Shown here one piece after another: positions 25,066 through 32,744 of a DNA stretch of 64,000 nt (position 1 is its first letter; each line of letters begins with the position of its first letter). A model generated the notes under the pieces. That model did not search any database. It was not told the DNA's origin and saw only the letters and a program-made list of their open reading frames with translations. The DNA is from Kordia sp. TARA_039_SRF (GTDB taxonomy: Bacteria; Bacteroidota; Bacteroidia; Flavobacteriales; Flavobacteriaceae), in assembly GCA_006383075.2 (NCBI GenBank), contig SMNH02000012.1, positions 62,001-126,000 of the forward strand, read 5' to 3'. The translations under genes were made by a program, and so were the position numbers.

Positions 25066-25096
25066 TTGCAAGTCAAACTAACAATTGTTAGTTTTG
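25066..25096 (+). promoter_or_regulatory. paaE promoter with overlapping 20-bp palindromic operator
   Basis: TTG at 25066-25068 and TAGTTTTG at 25089-25096 form a Bacteroidota promoter with 20 bases between them. The perfect palindrome AAACTAACAATTGTTAGTTT (25075-25094) covers the spacer and most of the -7 box. Repressor binding would exclude the sigma factor. The TetR protein encoded at 24089 is the obvious candidate ligand. That assignment is inferred. Confidence 0.7.
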
Positions 25097-25117
25097 TGTA
25101 AAATAACTAAAAATTGC

Positions 25118-26191
25118 ATGGCAAAGTTTCATGAAATTGAAGTCGCAGACGTGTATAAAGAGACTTCAGATTGTACGGTAATCACATTCAATATTCCTGA
25201 AAATCTCAAAGAAGAATTTCAATATACGCAGGGACAATACTTAACACTGCGCAAAATCATCAACGACGAAGATGTGCGCAGATCGTACTCGTTATGTTCC
25301 AGTCCAATTGATGGCGAATGGAAAGTCGCTGTAAAGCAAATTTCAGGCGGAAAATTTTCTACCTATGCCAATACCGAATTAAAAACAGGTGATACGCTCG
25401 AATTAATGGCGCCAGCAGGCCGTTTCTATGTAGAAGTTGATTCAAATGCAAAGAAAAATTACATAGCCTTTGCCGCAGGAAGTGGAATTACGCCGATGCT
25501 TTCCATTATAAAAACACACTTGGAAGCGGAACCAGAAAGTACTTTCAAGCTCTTTTACTTGAATCGCACGGTAAAATCCATTATCTTTAAAGAAGCAATA
25601 GAACAATTGAAAAACAAATACTTAGAGCGTTTCAATATCTTCTATTTCTTGACAAAAGAGCAACGTGATATCGAATTTTTAAATGGGCGATTTACGCCAG
25701 AAAAGATTCAATTGCTCACTAAAATGTTCATTGATGTTACTGATACGGCAGATTGTTTTATCTGTGGACCAGAAGAAATGATTTTCCTCATCAGAGACGA
25801 ATTGGAAGCTGCGGGATTGCCAAAAGAAAACATTCACTACGAACTCTTCTTTTCGGGCGATAAAAAAGCAGACAATGCACAAATCGCGCAAGCATTAGAG
25901 CATAAAGTCGACGGAACTGATGTCACAATTGTTGATGGCGGAAAAGAATTTCACTTCATCATGGAAGATGAATACGATAACATCCTTGATGGCGCATTGG
26001 CGGCAGGAGCCGATTTGCCGTTTGCCTGCAAAGGTGGCGTGTGTAGTACCTGTAAATGTAGAGTGCTAGAAGGTGCCGTGGAGATGAAAATCAACTATGC
26101 ACTCATTGAAGAAGAACTCGCGAGCGGATTGGTGCTGTCGTGCCAAGCTGTTCCAACCACAGAAAAAGTCGTAGTCGATTTTGATGTGTAG
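25118..26191 (+). CDS. paaE: Phenylacetyl-CoA epoxidase reductase subunit PaaE
   Basis: 357 residues from the ATG at 25118. An upstream in-frame TTG lies within the promoter and is rejected. The FAD domain has RRSYSLCSSP (residues 54-63) and the NAD domain has AAGSGITPMLSI. The C-terminal plant-type ferredoxin domain has ACKGGVCSTCKC and a distal cysteine in LVLSCQAVP, binding a 2Fe-2S cluster. It passes electrons from NAD(P)H to the PaaA di-iron centre. Here paaE heads the cluster, whereas in E. coli it follows paaD. It is directly under the palindrome-bearing promoter. Confidence 0.95.
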   Translation: MAKFHEIEVADVYKETSDCTVITFNIPENLKEEFQYTQGQYLTLRKIINDEDVRRSYSLCSSPIDGEWKVAVKQISGGKFSTYANTELKTGDTLELMAPAGRFYVEVDSNAKKNYIAFAAGSGITPMLSIIKTHLEAEPESTFKLFYLNRTVKSIIFKEAIEQLKNKYLERFNIFYFLTKEQRDIEFLNGRFTPEKIQLLTKMFIDVTDTADCFICGPEEMIFLIRDELEAAGLPKENIHYELFFSGDKKADNAQIAQALEHKVDGTDVTIVDGGKEFHFIMEDEYDNILDGALAAGADLPFACKGGVCSTCKCRVLEGAVEMKINYALIEEELASGLVLSCQAVPTTEKVVVDFDV

Positions 26192-26196
26192 TATAC

Positions 26197-26303
26197 TTTG
26201 GGCGTTTCCCTTCGGGTCGGGCTTTCGGTAGTCGCTTTTTTGCCATTCCTGCGTAAGCAGAAATCTCAAAAAGAGCTCCAGCAAAACCTCAATCCCTAAC
26301 GCA
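26197..26303. repeat. Composite dispersed repeat F, copy 1
   Basis: The left part contains GGGCGTTTCCCTTCGGGTCG, and CTTTCGGTAGTCGCTTTTT follows. The right part contains AAAAGAGCTCCAGCAAAACC and ends AATCCCTAACGCA. A short palindrome (family A, 26242-26266, ATTCCTGC) is lodged between them. A second copy with the same nested layout is at 33962-34079. Similar elements are common between genes in Flavobacteriia, from memory. Confidence 0.85.
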
Positions 26304-26350
26304 AATTCCCACGAAAGTGAGAATTTTTTAAAAACAAAAGGAAAACAAAA

Positions 26351-26378
26351 CGTCATGATGAACTTGATTCAGCATCAC
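26351..26378. repeat. Dispersed palindrome, family D
   Basis: CGTCATGATGAACTTGATTC followed by AGCATCAC forms a hairpin around CTTGA. Related copies are at 31540-31568 (inside paaH) and 54405-54433 (inverted). Confidence 0.85.
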
Positions 26379-26439
26379 ACAAGAAACTAAAAGCGAGCAA
26401 ACAACAAAAAACAAACAACAAATAAAAAAACATACTGTA

Positions 26440-27426
26440 ATGAGTGAAGCACAACAAAATACCAATGGGGCAGAGCGCAGTTTAAGTTTAGAAGAAATAT
26501 TTGAGCAGCGCATTGCAAATGACGAAAAAATAGAGCCAAAAGATTGGATGCCTGAAAAATACAGAAAAACACACATCCGACAAATATCGCAACACGCACA
26601 TTCTGAAATCGTAGGAATGTTGCCAGAAGGAAACTGGATTACCAGAGCACCTTCGCTGCGAAGAAAAGTGGCGTTACTAGCAAAAGTACAAGACGAAGCT
26701 GGACACGGATTGTATCTGTACAGCGCCTGTGAAACACTAGGAATCTCTCGTGAGGAATTATACGAACAATTACACTCTGGGAAAGCAAAATATTCAAGTA
26801 TTTTCAACTATCCTACCATTACGTGGGCAGATATGGGCGCCATTGGCTGGTTGGTTGACGGTGCTGCTATTATCAATCAAGTGCCATTATGTAACACTTC
26901 CTACGGACCGTATGCCAGAGCGATGATTCGCGTATGTAAAGAAGAAAGTTTCCACCAGCGTCAGGGATTCGAAATCATGATGACCTTGTGCAACGGAACC
27001 GAAGTGCAAAAGCAAATGGCGCAAGATGCATTGAATCGTTGGTGGTGGCCAGCATTGATGATGTTAGGACCAACAGACGACGTTTCTGTACACACAGAAC
27101 AATCGATGAAGTGGAAGCTAAAACGTAAAACCAATGACGAACTACGTCAGCAATTCATTGATCAAACCGTACCACAAGCAGACATCTTAGGCTTAACCGT
27201 TCCAGATCCAGATTTAAAATGGAATGAGGAAACTGGGCATTATGACTTCGGTGAAATCGATTGGGATGAATTTTGGCAAGTTGTCAAAGGTCATGGACCA
27301 TGTAACAAAGAGCGTATGAATGCCAGAGTAGGTGCATGGGAACGCGGAACGTGGGTAAGAGATGCAGCCATGGCATACGCAGAAAAGCAACAAAACAAAA
27401 AAGAAAATCAAGCGAAAGCAGTGTAA
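26440..27426 (+). CDS. paaA: Phenylacetyl-CoA 1,2-epoxidase catalytic subunit PaaA
   Basis: 328 residues. The ferritin-like di-iron oxygenase domain is clear: [20 protein letters not shown] supplies an E-x-x-H ligand pair and [15 protein letters not shown] the second. The N-terminus ([20 protein letters not shown]) and [10 protein letters not shown] match PaaA. It epoxidises the ring of phenylacetyl-CoA in the cytoplasm in complex with PaaC, helped by PaaB and PaaE. An A/C-rich leader with two AAACAAC units and no Shine-Dalgarno precedes the ATG. Confidence 0.97.
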   Translation: MSEAQQNTNGAERSLSLEEIFEQRIANDEKIEPKDWMPEKYRKTHIRQISQHAHSEIVGMLPEGNWITRAPSLRRKVALLAKVQDEAGHGLYLYSACETLGISREELYEQLHSGKAKYSSIFNYPTITWADMGAIGWLVDGAAIINQVPLCNTSYGPYARAMIRVCKEESFHQRQGFEIMMTLCNGTEVQKQMAQDALNRWWWPALMMLGPTDDVSVHTEQSMKWKLKRKTNDELRQQFIDQTVPQADILGLTVPDPDLKWNEETGHYDFGEIDWDEFWQVVKGHGPCNKERMNARVGAWERGTWVRDAAMAYAEKQQNKKENQAKAV

Positions 27427-27438
27427 AATAATATGAAT

Positions 27439-27487
27439 GTCATTCCTGCTATTTATGCTGAGTTTATCGAAGTAAGGCAGGAATCTA
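27439..27487. repeat. Composite palindrome: family A arms around a family B core
   Basis: ATTCCTGC and GCAGGAAT (family A arms) flank TATGCTGAGTTTATCGAAGTA-type sequence (family B), a nested arrangement between paaA and paaB. Confidence 0.8.
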
Positions 27488-27551
27488 TAAAAACATGTAG
27501 TAAGTAAAACATCTCAATACTGAATACTCACTACTCAATACTATAAAAAAC

Positions 27552-27836
27552 ATGAACAAAAACTGGCCACTTTGGGAAATATTCGTTCGAAGTAAAAACG
27601 GATTAGAACACCGACACTTTGGAAGTTTACACGCTGCCGATGCAGAAATGGCATTGGAAAATGCAAGAGACGTGTACACTCGCAGAAGCGAAGGTGTAAG
27701 CATTTGGGTAGTAGAATCCAAACACATCACAGCGTCCAATCCAGAACACAATGGCGAATTATTTGAACCAGCGCAAGACAAAATCTATCGTCATCCAACA
27801 TTTTACGATTTGCCAGATGATGTGAAGCATATGTAG
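27552..27836 (+). CDS. paaB: Phenylacetyl-CoA epoxidase subunit PaaB
   Basis: 94 residues, standard PaaB length. The family pattern is plain: WPLWEIFVRSKNGLEHRHFG, then SLHAADAEMALENARDVYTR and EGVSIWVVES. PaaB is a small non-catalytic subunit that bridges PaaAC dimers and may assist electron transfer from PaaE. It is followed by 218 bases of repeat-rich spacer, unusual inside an operon. Confidence 0.97.
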   Translation: MNKNWPLWEIFVRSKNGLEHRHFGSLHAADAEMALENARDVYTRRSEGVSIWVVESKHITASNPEHNGELFEPAQDKIYRHPTFYDLPDDVKHM

Positions 27837-27858
27837 CACTTTGCGCTATTTCCGATGC

Positions 27859-27890
27859 TTACTGAGCTTGTCAAAGTAAGGTGGGAATCT
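27859..27890. repeat. Dispersed palindrome, family B
   Basis: TTACTGAGCTTGTCAAAGTAA is a hairpin with TTACT/AGTAA arms, followed by GGTGGGAATCT. Sister copies are at 29412-29443, within 27439-27487, and at 13831-13849. Confidence 0.8.
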
Positions 27891-27940
27891 CTATGAAACG
27901 AAATTTATCATTTCTATCTTAAGCATTAATCTAGCATTTT

Positions 27941-27964
27941 GTCATTCCTGCGTAGGCAGGAATT
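27941..27964. repeat. Dispersed palindrome, family A
   Basis: GTCATTCCTGCGTAGGCAGG followed by AATT. Arms ATTCCTGC and GCAGGAAT surround CTA-type loop bases. Other copies lie at 26242, 34013 and 36874 (inverted). Confidence 0.85.
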
Positions 27965-28054
27965 CGATTTGATATGAATAGTTAATATTGAATTGCATCT
28001 AATATATAGTTAGAAATTCAAAAATAAAGATACCCACTTTCGTGGGCAATATAT

Positions 28055-28807
28055 ATGAAAACAAACCTATACAACTACATACTAGAACTCGCAGACAACT
28101 GTCTAATTGCAGGACAGCGATTAGGTGAACTTTGCGGTCATGGACCAAGTTTGGAAACAGACATTGCGTGTACGAACATTTCACTCGATTTGTTTGGACA
28201 AACGCGCAGTTACTTTCAATATGCGGCTGATATTAAGGGAGAAGGCGCAACGGAAGACAGTATTGCTTTTTTACGCTATGAGCAAGAATATAAAAATGTG
28301 CTCTTAGTAGAACAACCAAATCGTGATTTTGCATTTACGATGGCGAGACAGTACTTATACGATGTCTTTCACTTGTTGTTGTTAGAAAAATTGCAGTTCA
28401 GTCAAGACATCACGTTAAGTGCCATTGCTAAAAAATCTATCAAAGAAGCTTCGTATCATGTGCGTTTTACGGGCGATTGGATTAAACGTTTAGGTGATGG
28501 AACTGAGGAAAGTCACGAAAAAATGCAAGCTGCGATTAACGACCTTTGGACGTATACCAACGAATTATTTGAAGTAACTGAAGATGCGAAAATCATGGTA
28601 GCAGAAGGTATTGGAGTTGATGTATCTACGCTAAAAGAAGCCTATTACGAAAAAGTATCTGCATTGCTGGAAGAAGCTACACTAACGATTCCGGAATCAA
28701 AATACTTTCAAAAAGGAGGGAAATCTGGAATTCACACAGAACACATGGGCTATTTATTGGCAGACATGCAATACATGCAAAGAGCCTATCCAAACATGAA
28801 GTGGTAA
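28055..28807 (+). CDS. paaC: Phenylacetyl-CoA epoxidase structural subunit PaaC
   Basis: 250 residues with a ferritin-like fold. Typical blocks are LADNCLIAGQRLGELCGHGP, LEQPNRDFAFTMARQYL-type sequence, SIKEASYHVRFTGDWIKRLG and the C-terminal SGIHTEHMGYLLADMQYMQR. PaaC pairs with PaaA and helps bind phenylacetyl-CoA but lacks a complete metal site. A short hairpin of the repeat type (CCCAC/GTGGG, 28033-28046) lies just before its start codon. Confidence 0.96.
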   Translation: MKTNLYNYILELADNCLIAGQRLGELCGHGPSLETDIACTNISLDLFGQTRSYFQYAADIKGEGATEDSIAFLRYEQEYKNVLLVEQPNRDFAFTMARQYLYDVFHLLLLEKLQFSQDITLSAIAKKSIKEASYHVRFTGDWIKRLGDGTEESHEKMQAAINDLWTYTNELFEVTEDAKIMVAEGIGVDVSTLKEAYYEKVSALLEEATLTIPESKYFQKGGKSGIHTEHMGYLLADMQYMQRAYPNMKW

Positions 28808-28896
28808 CAAAGTCAATCCTGCGCAAGCAGCAACCTAAAATATAATCTCAAACAAAAAAAACAACACCCAACACCAAAAACCCAATACCTAAAGAA

Positions 28897-29397
28897 ATGC
28901 TTTCCACCAAACAACATATTGACGAAAACTTAATTCCAATCTTGGAAAAAGTATCCGATCCAGAAATTCCGGTACTTTCCATCATGGATATGGGAGTAGT
29001 ACGTTCTGCGGTATTGGTGGATGGAATTGTGGAAGTCAGCATTACACCAACATACACAGGTTGTCCTGCAATGGATGTGATTGGCGATGATATTACAAAA
29101 GCATTACAAGAACACGGCTATGAATCAAAAGTAAAACTCATTCTGTCACCAGCTTGGACCACCGATTGGATTACAGAACGCGGTCGAAAAGCGCTTCGTG
29201 AATACGGAATTGCGCCACCACTAACGGCAGATGCCGACAAAGAAGCATTATTGGGTGAAAAACGAATTGTAAAATGTACCAATTGCGGTTCAACAAATAC
29301 CAAACTCGTCAGTCAATTTGGTTCTACAGCGTGTAAAGCATTGTTTAAATGCGAAGACTGTTTAGAGCCTTTTGATTATTTTAAATGTCTTAAATGA
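28897..29397 (+). CDS. paaD: PaaD, DUF59-type assembly factor of the epoxidase
   Basis: 166 residues. The MIP18/DUF59 domain occupies the first 95 residues (KVSDPEIPVLSIMDMGVVRS and TYTGCPAMDVI). A C-terminal zinc-ribbon-like segment carries CTNCGS, then CKALFKCEDCLEPFDYFKC. PaaD is needed for a functional complex and probably helps insert the cluster or iron centre. Its leader is the repetitive A/C-rich CAACACCCAACACC type also seen before the branched-chain E1 gene. Confidence 0.95.
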   Translation: MLSTKQHIDENLIPILEKVSDPEIPVLSIMDMGVVRSAVLVDGIVEVSITPTYTGCPAMDVIGDDITKALQEHGYESKVKLILSPAWTTDWITERGRKALREYGIAPPLTADADKEALLGEKRIVKCTNCGSTNTKLVSQFGSTACKALFKCEDCLEPFDYFKCLK

Positions 29398-29411
29398 CAA
29401 TTTCCTTTAAA

Positions 29412-29443
29412 TACTGAGCTTGTCGAAGTAAAAGCGGGAATCT
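29412..29443. repeat. Dispersed palindrome, family B
   Basis: TACTGAGCTTGTCGAAGTA followed by AAAGCGGGAATCT, between paaD and paaG. Confidence 0.8.
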
Positions 29444-29465
29444 CTATATAAACACTAAACAACAC

Positions 29466-30251
29466 ATGAGCGACCAATCTATCAAACTCATCATTCAAAA
29501 TAAAGTAGCGTACATCACGCTCAATCGTCCTGAAGTATTCAACAGTTTTAATCGCGAAATGGCGTTATTACTTCAAGAAACGTTAGACCAATGTAAAGAA
29601 AATGAAGACGTGCGAGCTATCGTTTTAACAGGCGAGGGAAAAGCATTTTGTGCGGGACAAGATTTAAAAGAAGTCACGCATCCAGAACTAAATCCAGGAT
29701 TCAAAAAAATACTCGAAGAACATTACAATCCTATCATTCAGCGAATTCGTTCCATTGAAAAGCCTGTCATCGGCGCGGTAAATGGTGTTGCTGCTGGTGC
29801 GGGAGCAAATATTGCCTTGGCTTGTGATATTGTGGTGGCTCATGAAAAAGTTAGTTTCATTCAGGCATTCAGTAAAATTGGACTTATTCCAGACAGTGCG
29901 GGAACGTTCTTTTTGCCAAGAATCATTGGTTTTCAAAAAGCATCTGCGTTAATGATGTTGGGCGACAAAGTATCCGCTGAAGAAGCAGAACGCTTGGGAA
30001 TGTTATACAAAATATTGCCACTAGAAACATTCAATGAAGAAGTTATTGCGTTAGCAGAAAAGTTAGCAAAAATGCCAACCAAAGCATTAGGATACACTAA
30101 AAAAGTGCTCAATCAATCCTTGACAAACGACTTGGATTCACAATTAGCTCTAGAATCAAAATATCAAATACTATCAAGCGAAACAGAAGACTATCGCGAA
30201 GGTGTTGCTGCTTTCGTGGAAAAACGCATGCCGAAATTTAAAGGGAAATGA
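29466..30251 (+). CDS. paaG: 1,2-epoxyphenylacetyl-CoA isomerase PaaG (crotonase family)
   Basis: 261 residues of the crotonase superfamily. The CoA-binding and oxyanion segments are AFCAGQDLKEV (near residues 61-71) and GAVNGVAAGAGANIALACDI (near 103-122). The catalytic-side block is IPDSAGTFFLPRIIG, with the Asp seen in PaaG (DSAG). It turns the ring epoxide into the oxepin. Its position after paaD supports PaaG rather than PaaF, which is encoded at 36998. Confidence 0.93.
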   Translation: MSDQSIKLIIQNKVAYITLNRPEVFNSFNREMALLLQETLDQCKENEDVRAIVLTGEGKAFCAGQDLKEVTHPELNPGFKKILEEHYNPIIQRIRSIEKPVIGAVNGVAAGAGANIALACDIVVAHEKVSFIQAFSKIGLIPDSAGTFFLPRIIGFQKASALMMLGDKVSAEEAERLGMLYKILPLETFNEEVIALAEKLAKMPTKALGYTKKVLNQSLTNDLDSQLALESKYQILSSETEDYREGVAAFVEKRMPKFKGK

Positions 30252-30293
30252 TTAACGATTGCTGATTGTTGAATTTTGATGTAAGAACTAACT

Positions 30294-30659
30294 ATGAAGT
30301 CAAATCAATTAGAAGACAGACTTATTGAATTCTCTGTAAATGTGATTAATTGTTGTAAAAAAGCAGATGATTCTTTCGCCTCACAACATTTAGTAAAACA
30401 GCTCATTCGTTCAGCTACTTCAGTAGCTTTAAATTATGGAGAAGCAAGAAGTGCTGAATCATCTAGAGATTTTCTCCATAAAATGAAATTATGTTTAAAA
30501 GAGTTGCGAGAGTCTATAGTAAATATGAAAATTCTAAAACAAGCACAATTAATTAAAGATAAAGAAATAATAAATAGATTAATAGATGAGAATAATCAAC
30601 TAATCTCGATTTTTGTCGCAAGTATCAAAACAGCTACTTCAAAAATCAACAATCGTTAA
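30294..30659 (+). CDS. Four-helix-bundle protein (23S rRNA intervening-sequence protein family)
   Basis: 121 residues. The family blocks are LEDRLIEFSVNVINCCKK, IRSATSVALNYGEARSAESS and RDFLHKMKLCLKELRESI. These small helical bundle proteins were first found in intervening sequences of 23S rRNA and are also widespread as free-standing genes. Their function is unknown and may involve nucleic acid binding. Here the gene lies between paaG and paaH, in a place with no known link to phenylacetate. It looks like an insertion. Confidence 0.9.
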   Translation: MKSNQLEDRLIEFSVNVINCCKKADDSFASQHLVKQLIRSATSVALNYGEARSAESSRDFLHKMKLCLKELRESIVNMKILKQAQLIKDKEIINRLIDENNQLISIFVASIKTATSKINNR

Positions 30660-30675
30660 TCTACAATCGTCAAAT

Positions 30676-31851
30676 ATGAAGAATATAGGAATCATAGGTT
30701 CAGGAACCATGGGAAGCGGAATTGCACAAGTGGCGGCAACTGCGGGATGCATGGTTAAATTATACGATACCAAACAAGAAGCTTTAGACAAAAGTAAAGC
30801 TGCTTTGGAAAAAATACTCAATCGATTAGTGCAAAAAGGACGCATTGACGAAGCCGAAAAAAACAGAATTCAAGGAAACATTTCGTATGTTGATACACTC
30901 AAAGATTTAGGCGATTCAGACCTAACAATCGAAGCGATTATTGAAAATCTAGACATCAAACAAAAAGTTTTTACAGAATTGGAAACGTACGTAAGTGATA
31001 CCGCAATTATTGCGTCCAACACATCATCACTTTCCATTGCTTCCATTGCTTCTGCTTTGCAAAAACCAGAGCGTTGTATCGGAATTCACTTTTTCAATCC
31101 AGCACCATTAATGAAACTGGTTGAGGTAATTCCCGCGATTCAAACTTCCAAAGAAGTACTAGACATTGCAACAAAAACAATTACTGATTGGAAAAAAGTC
31201 GTGGCGGTTGCCAAAGATACGCCTGGATTTATCGTAAACAGAGTCGCGCGACCTTTTTACGGAGAATCGTTGCGCATCTACGAAGAAGGAATTGCAGATT
31301 TTGCTACGATTGACAATGCCTTAAAAACACTCGGAAACTTCCGCATGGGACCTTTTGAGTTGATGGATTTCATCGGAAACGACGTCAACTATACCGTAAC
31401 GGAAACCGTATTTACAGCGTTCTATTACGATTCAAGATACAAACCATCATTCACGCAAAAACGCCTATCAGAAGCAGGATACTTAGGAAGAAAAACAGGA
31501 AAAGGCTACTACGATTATGATGAAAACGGTAAAATAATCCGTCATTCTGAACTTGATTCAGAATCACATTACAGTGAGTTGAACGAAACAATCTTTGATC
31601 GTGTACTCGTCATGCTCATCAACGAAGCAGCAGACGCTTTATTCCTAAACATCGCTTCCGCAGAAGACATTGACAATGCGATGACCAAAGGTGTCAACTA
31701 TCCAAAAGGATTACTCGCTTGGGCAGACGAAAAAGGAATCGATTGGTGCGTGAAAACCCTAGATAATTTATACGACGAATATCATGAAGATAGATATCGT
31801 TGTTCGCCGTTGCTTAGAAAAATGCTAAGAAGTGGAAAAACTTTCTTTTAA
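30676..31851 (+). CDS. paaH: 3-hydroxyacyl-CoA dehydrogenase PaaH with a repeat-derived insert
   Basis: 391 residues from the ATG at 30676. An upstream in-frame start would overlap the preceding gene and is rejected. The Rossmann motif GSGTMGSGIAQVA is near the N-terminus, the catalytic histidine is in GIHFFNPAPLMKLVEVI and VNRVARPFYGE links to the C-terminal domain. It oxidises 3-hydroxyadipyl-CoA with NAD. Residues 289-299 (RHSELDSESHY) are encoded by a full copy of the palindromic repeat family D, in frame, in the loop after YYDYDENGKII. The downstream helices look intact, so the protein is probably still functional. Confidence 0.93.
   Translation: MKNIGIIGSGTMGSGIAQVAATAGCMVKLYDTKQEALDKSKAALEKILNRLVQKGRIDEAEKNRIQGNISYVDTLKDLGDSDLTIEAIIENLDIKQKVFTELETYVSDTAIIASNTSSLSIASIASALQKPERCIGIHFFNPAPLMKLVEVIPAIQTSKEVLDIATKTITDWKKVVAVAKDTPGFIVNRVARPFYGESLRIYEEGIADFATIDNALKTLGNFRMGPFELMDFIGNDVNYTVTETVFTAFYYDSRYKPSFTQKRLSEAGYLGRKTGKGYYDYDENGKIIRHSELDSESHYSELNETIFDRVLVMLINEAADALFLNIASAEDIDNAMTKGVNYPKGLLAWADEKGIDWCVKTLDNLYDEYHEDRYRCSPLLRKMLRSGKTFF
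31540..31568. repeat. Family D palindrome inside the paaH coding sequence
   Basis: CGTCATTCTGAACTTGATTC followed by AGAATCACA. Arms ATTCTGAA (31544-31551) and TTCAGAAT (31557-31564) flank CTTGA. It is the same element as the intergenic copies at 26351 and 54405. Confidence 0.9.
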
Positions 31852-32201
31852 TGGAAAAGTTTTTAGATATCAGGATTGAAGATAAGTTTAAGATTAGTGA
31901 TAATATTAAAGAAAAATTCAAGGTTGAATATCCACTTATCATAACTGGTATTATAGATGCTAAATATTATGGAAAATTAGAAAGTGGAAATTTTGTTGAA
32001 CTCAAAATTGAAAGTGAAACTTTAATCAGAAAAATCGTAGGTGTCGATTACTTTACATTACCAATTCATGCTAATATTGGTGAGGTAAAAACCAGAAGTG
32101 TAGGTTTATTAATTGAATGTGAAAGTAAAGAAGGGTTAAATAAAATTTCAGGAGTAAAACTAATACGACAAACAGCGATAATCTATATAAAAACAAAATG
32201 A
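31851..32201 (+). CDS. Unknown 116-residue protein, possibly a beta-barrel domain like EF-Tu domain II
   Basis: Its ATG overlaps the paaH stop by one base (TAATG), so it is translated from the same message. The sequence is strand-rich: FKVEYPLIITGIIDAKYYGK, then ESGNFVELKIESE and ANIGEVKTRSVGLLIECES. The order of a G-I-I turn, a G-x-F-V-E-L strand and a late hydrophobic strand recalls the second domain of translation GTPases. That likeness is weak and by eye. The DNA is more AT-rich than the flanking paa genes. No such gene belongs to known phenylacetate operons, so it is a probable insertion. Confidence 0.55.
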   Translation: MEKFLDIRIEDKFKISDNIKEKFKVEYPLIITGIIDAKYYGKLESGNFVELKIESETLIRKIVGVDYFTLPIHANIGEVKTRSVGLLIECESKEGLNKISGVKLIRQTAIIYIKTK

Positions 32202-32246
32202 AATTTGGAGATTTATAATTCAAAATCCAATATTTACAATTGAATC

Positions 32247-32654
32247 ATGCAAGGAGAAAAAATACCATATAAAATGTTGAGCCAAGACCCATTCAGCACA
32301 TGGCTTGGCACCGAAATTCTAGAATGCGAAATTGGACGCTGCAAAGTTGGATTGACTATCAGAAAGGAAATGCTCAACAGTATGGGAAAAGCGCATGGCG
32401 GCATTAGTTACTCGTTGGCAGATACCGCTTTTGGTTTTGCAGCCAATACACATGGAAAATATGCAGTCTCTATTGAAACGTCTATCAATCACATAGAAGC
32501 ATTAGAAGAAGGCGATTTCATTACTGCCGAATCAGTCATCGAAAAAGTAAAAAACAAACTCGGTTTCAACATTGTCGAAGTCAAACGCGGAGAGGAAGTC
32601 ATTGCATTATTCAAAGGTGTTGTATATCGAACGCAAAAAGACTGGGAAGAATAA
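32247..32654 (+). CDS. paaI: PaaI hotdog thioesterase
   Basis: 135 residues. The hotdog thioesterase signature is GKAHGGISYSLADTAFGFAAN, with the usual HGG followed by an acidic Asp. The next strands read AVSIETSINHIEALEEGDFI. PaaI removes CoA from dead-end ring-hydroxylated acyl-CoA intermediates and so protects the pathway from CoA depletion. The location between paaH and paaJ fits. Confidence 0.93.
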   Translation: MQGEKIPYKMLSQDPFSTWLGTEILECEIGRCKVGLTIRKEMLNSMGKAHGGISYSLADTAFGFAANTHGKYAVSIETSINHIEALEEGDFITAESVIEKVKNKLGFNIVEVKRGEEVIALFKGVVYRTQKDWEE

Positions 32655-32744
32655 AGAAGATTAACGATATTTGATTGCAGATTTAAGATTAAAAACTTCA
32701 AAAATCAACAATCTTTAATCAAAAATCTCAAATAAAAAAAGAAC

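Noticed and set aside
21319-25117. Complete RiPP biosynthetic gene cluster
   Set aside because: Only precursors are present. The neighbouring genes (GSCFA, GldL-like, hydroxylase, TetR) are not known tailoring or export enzymes, so a full cluster cannot be claimed.
26192-26439. Insertion sequence or transposon
   Set aside because: Repeats and inverted arms are present but no transposase ORF lies near any of them. They are short non-autonomous elements.
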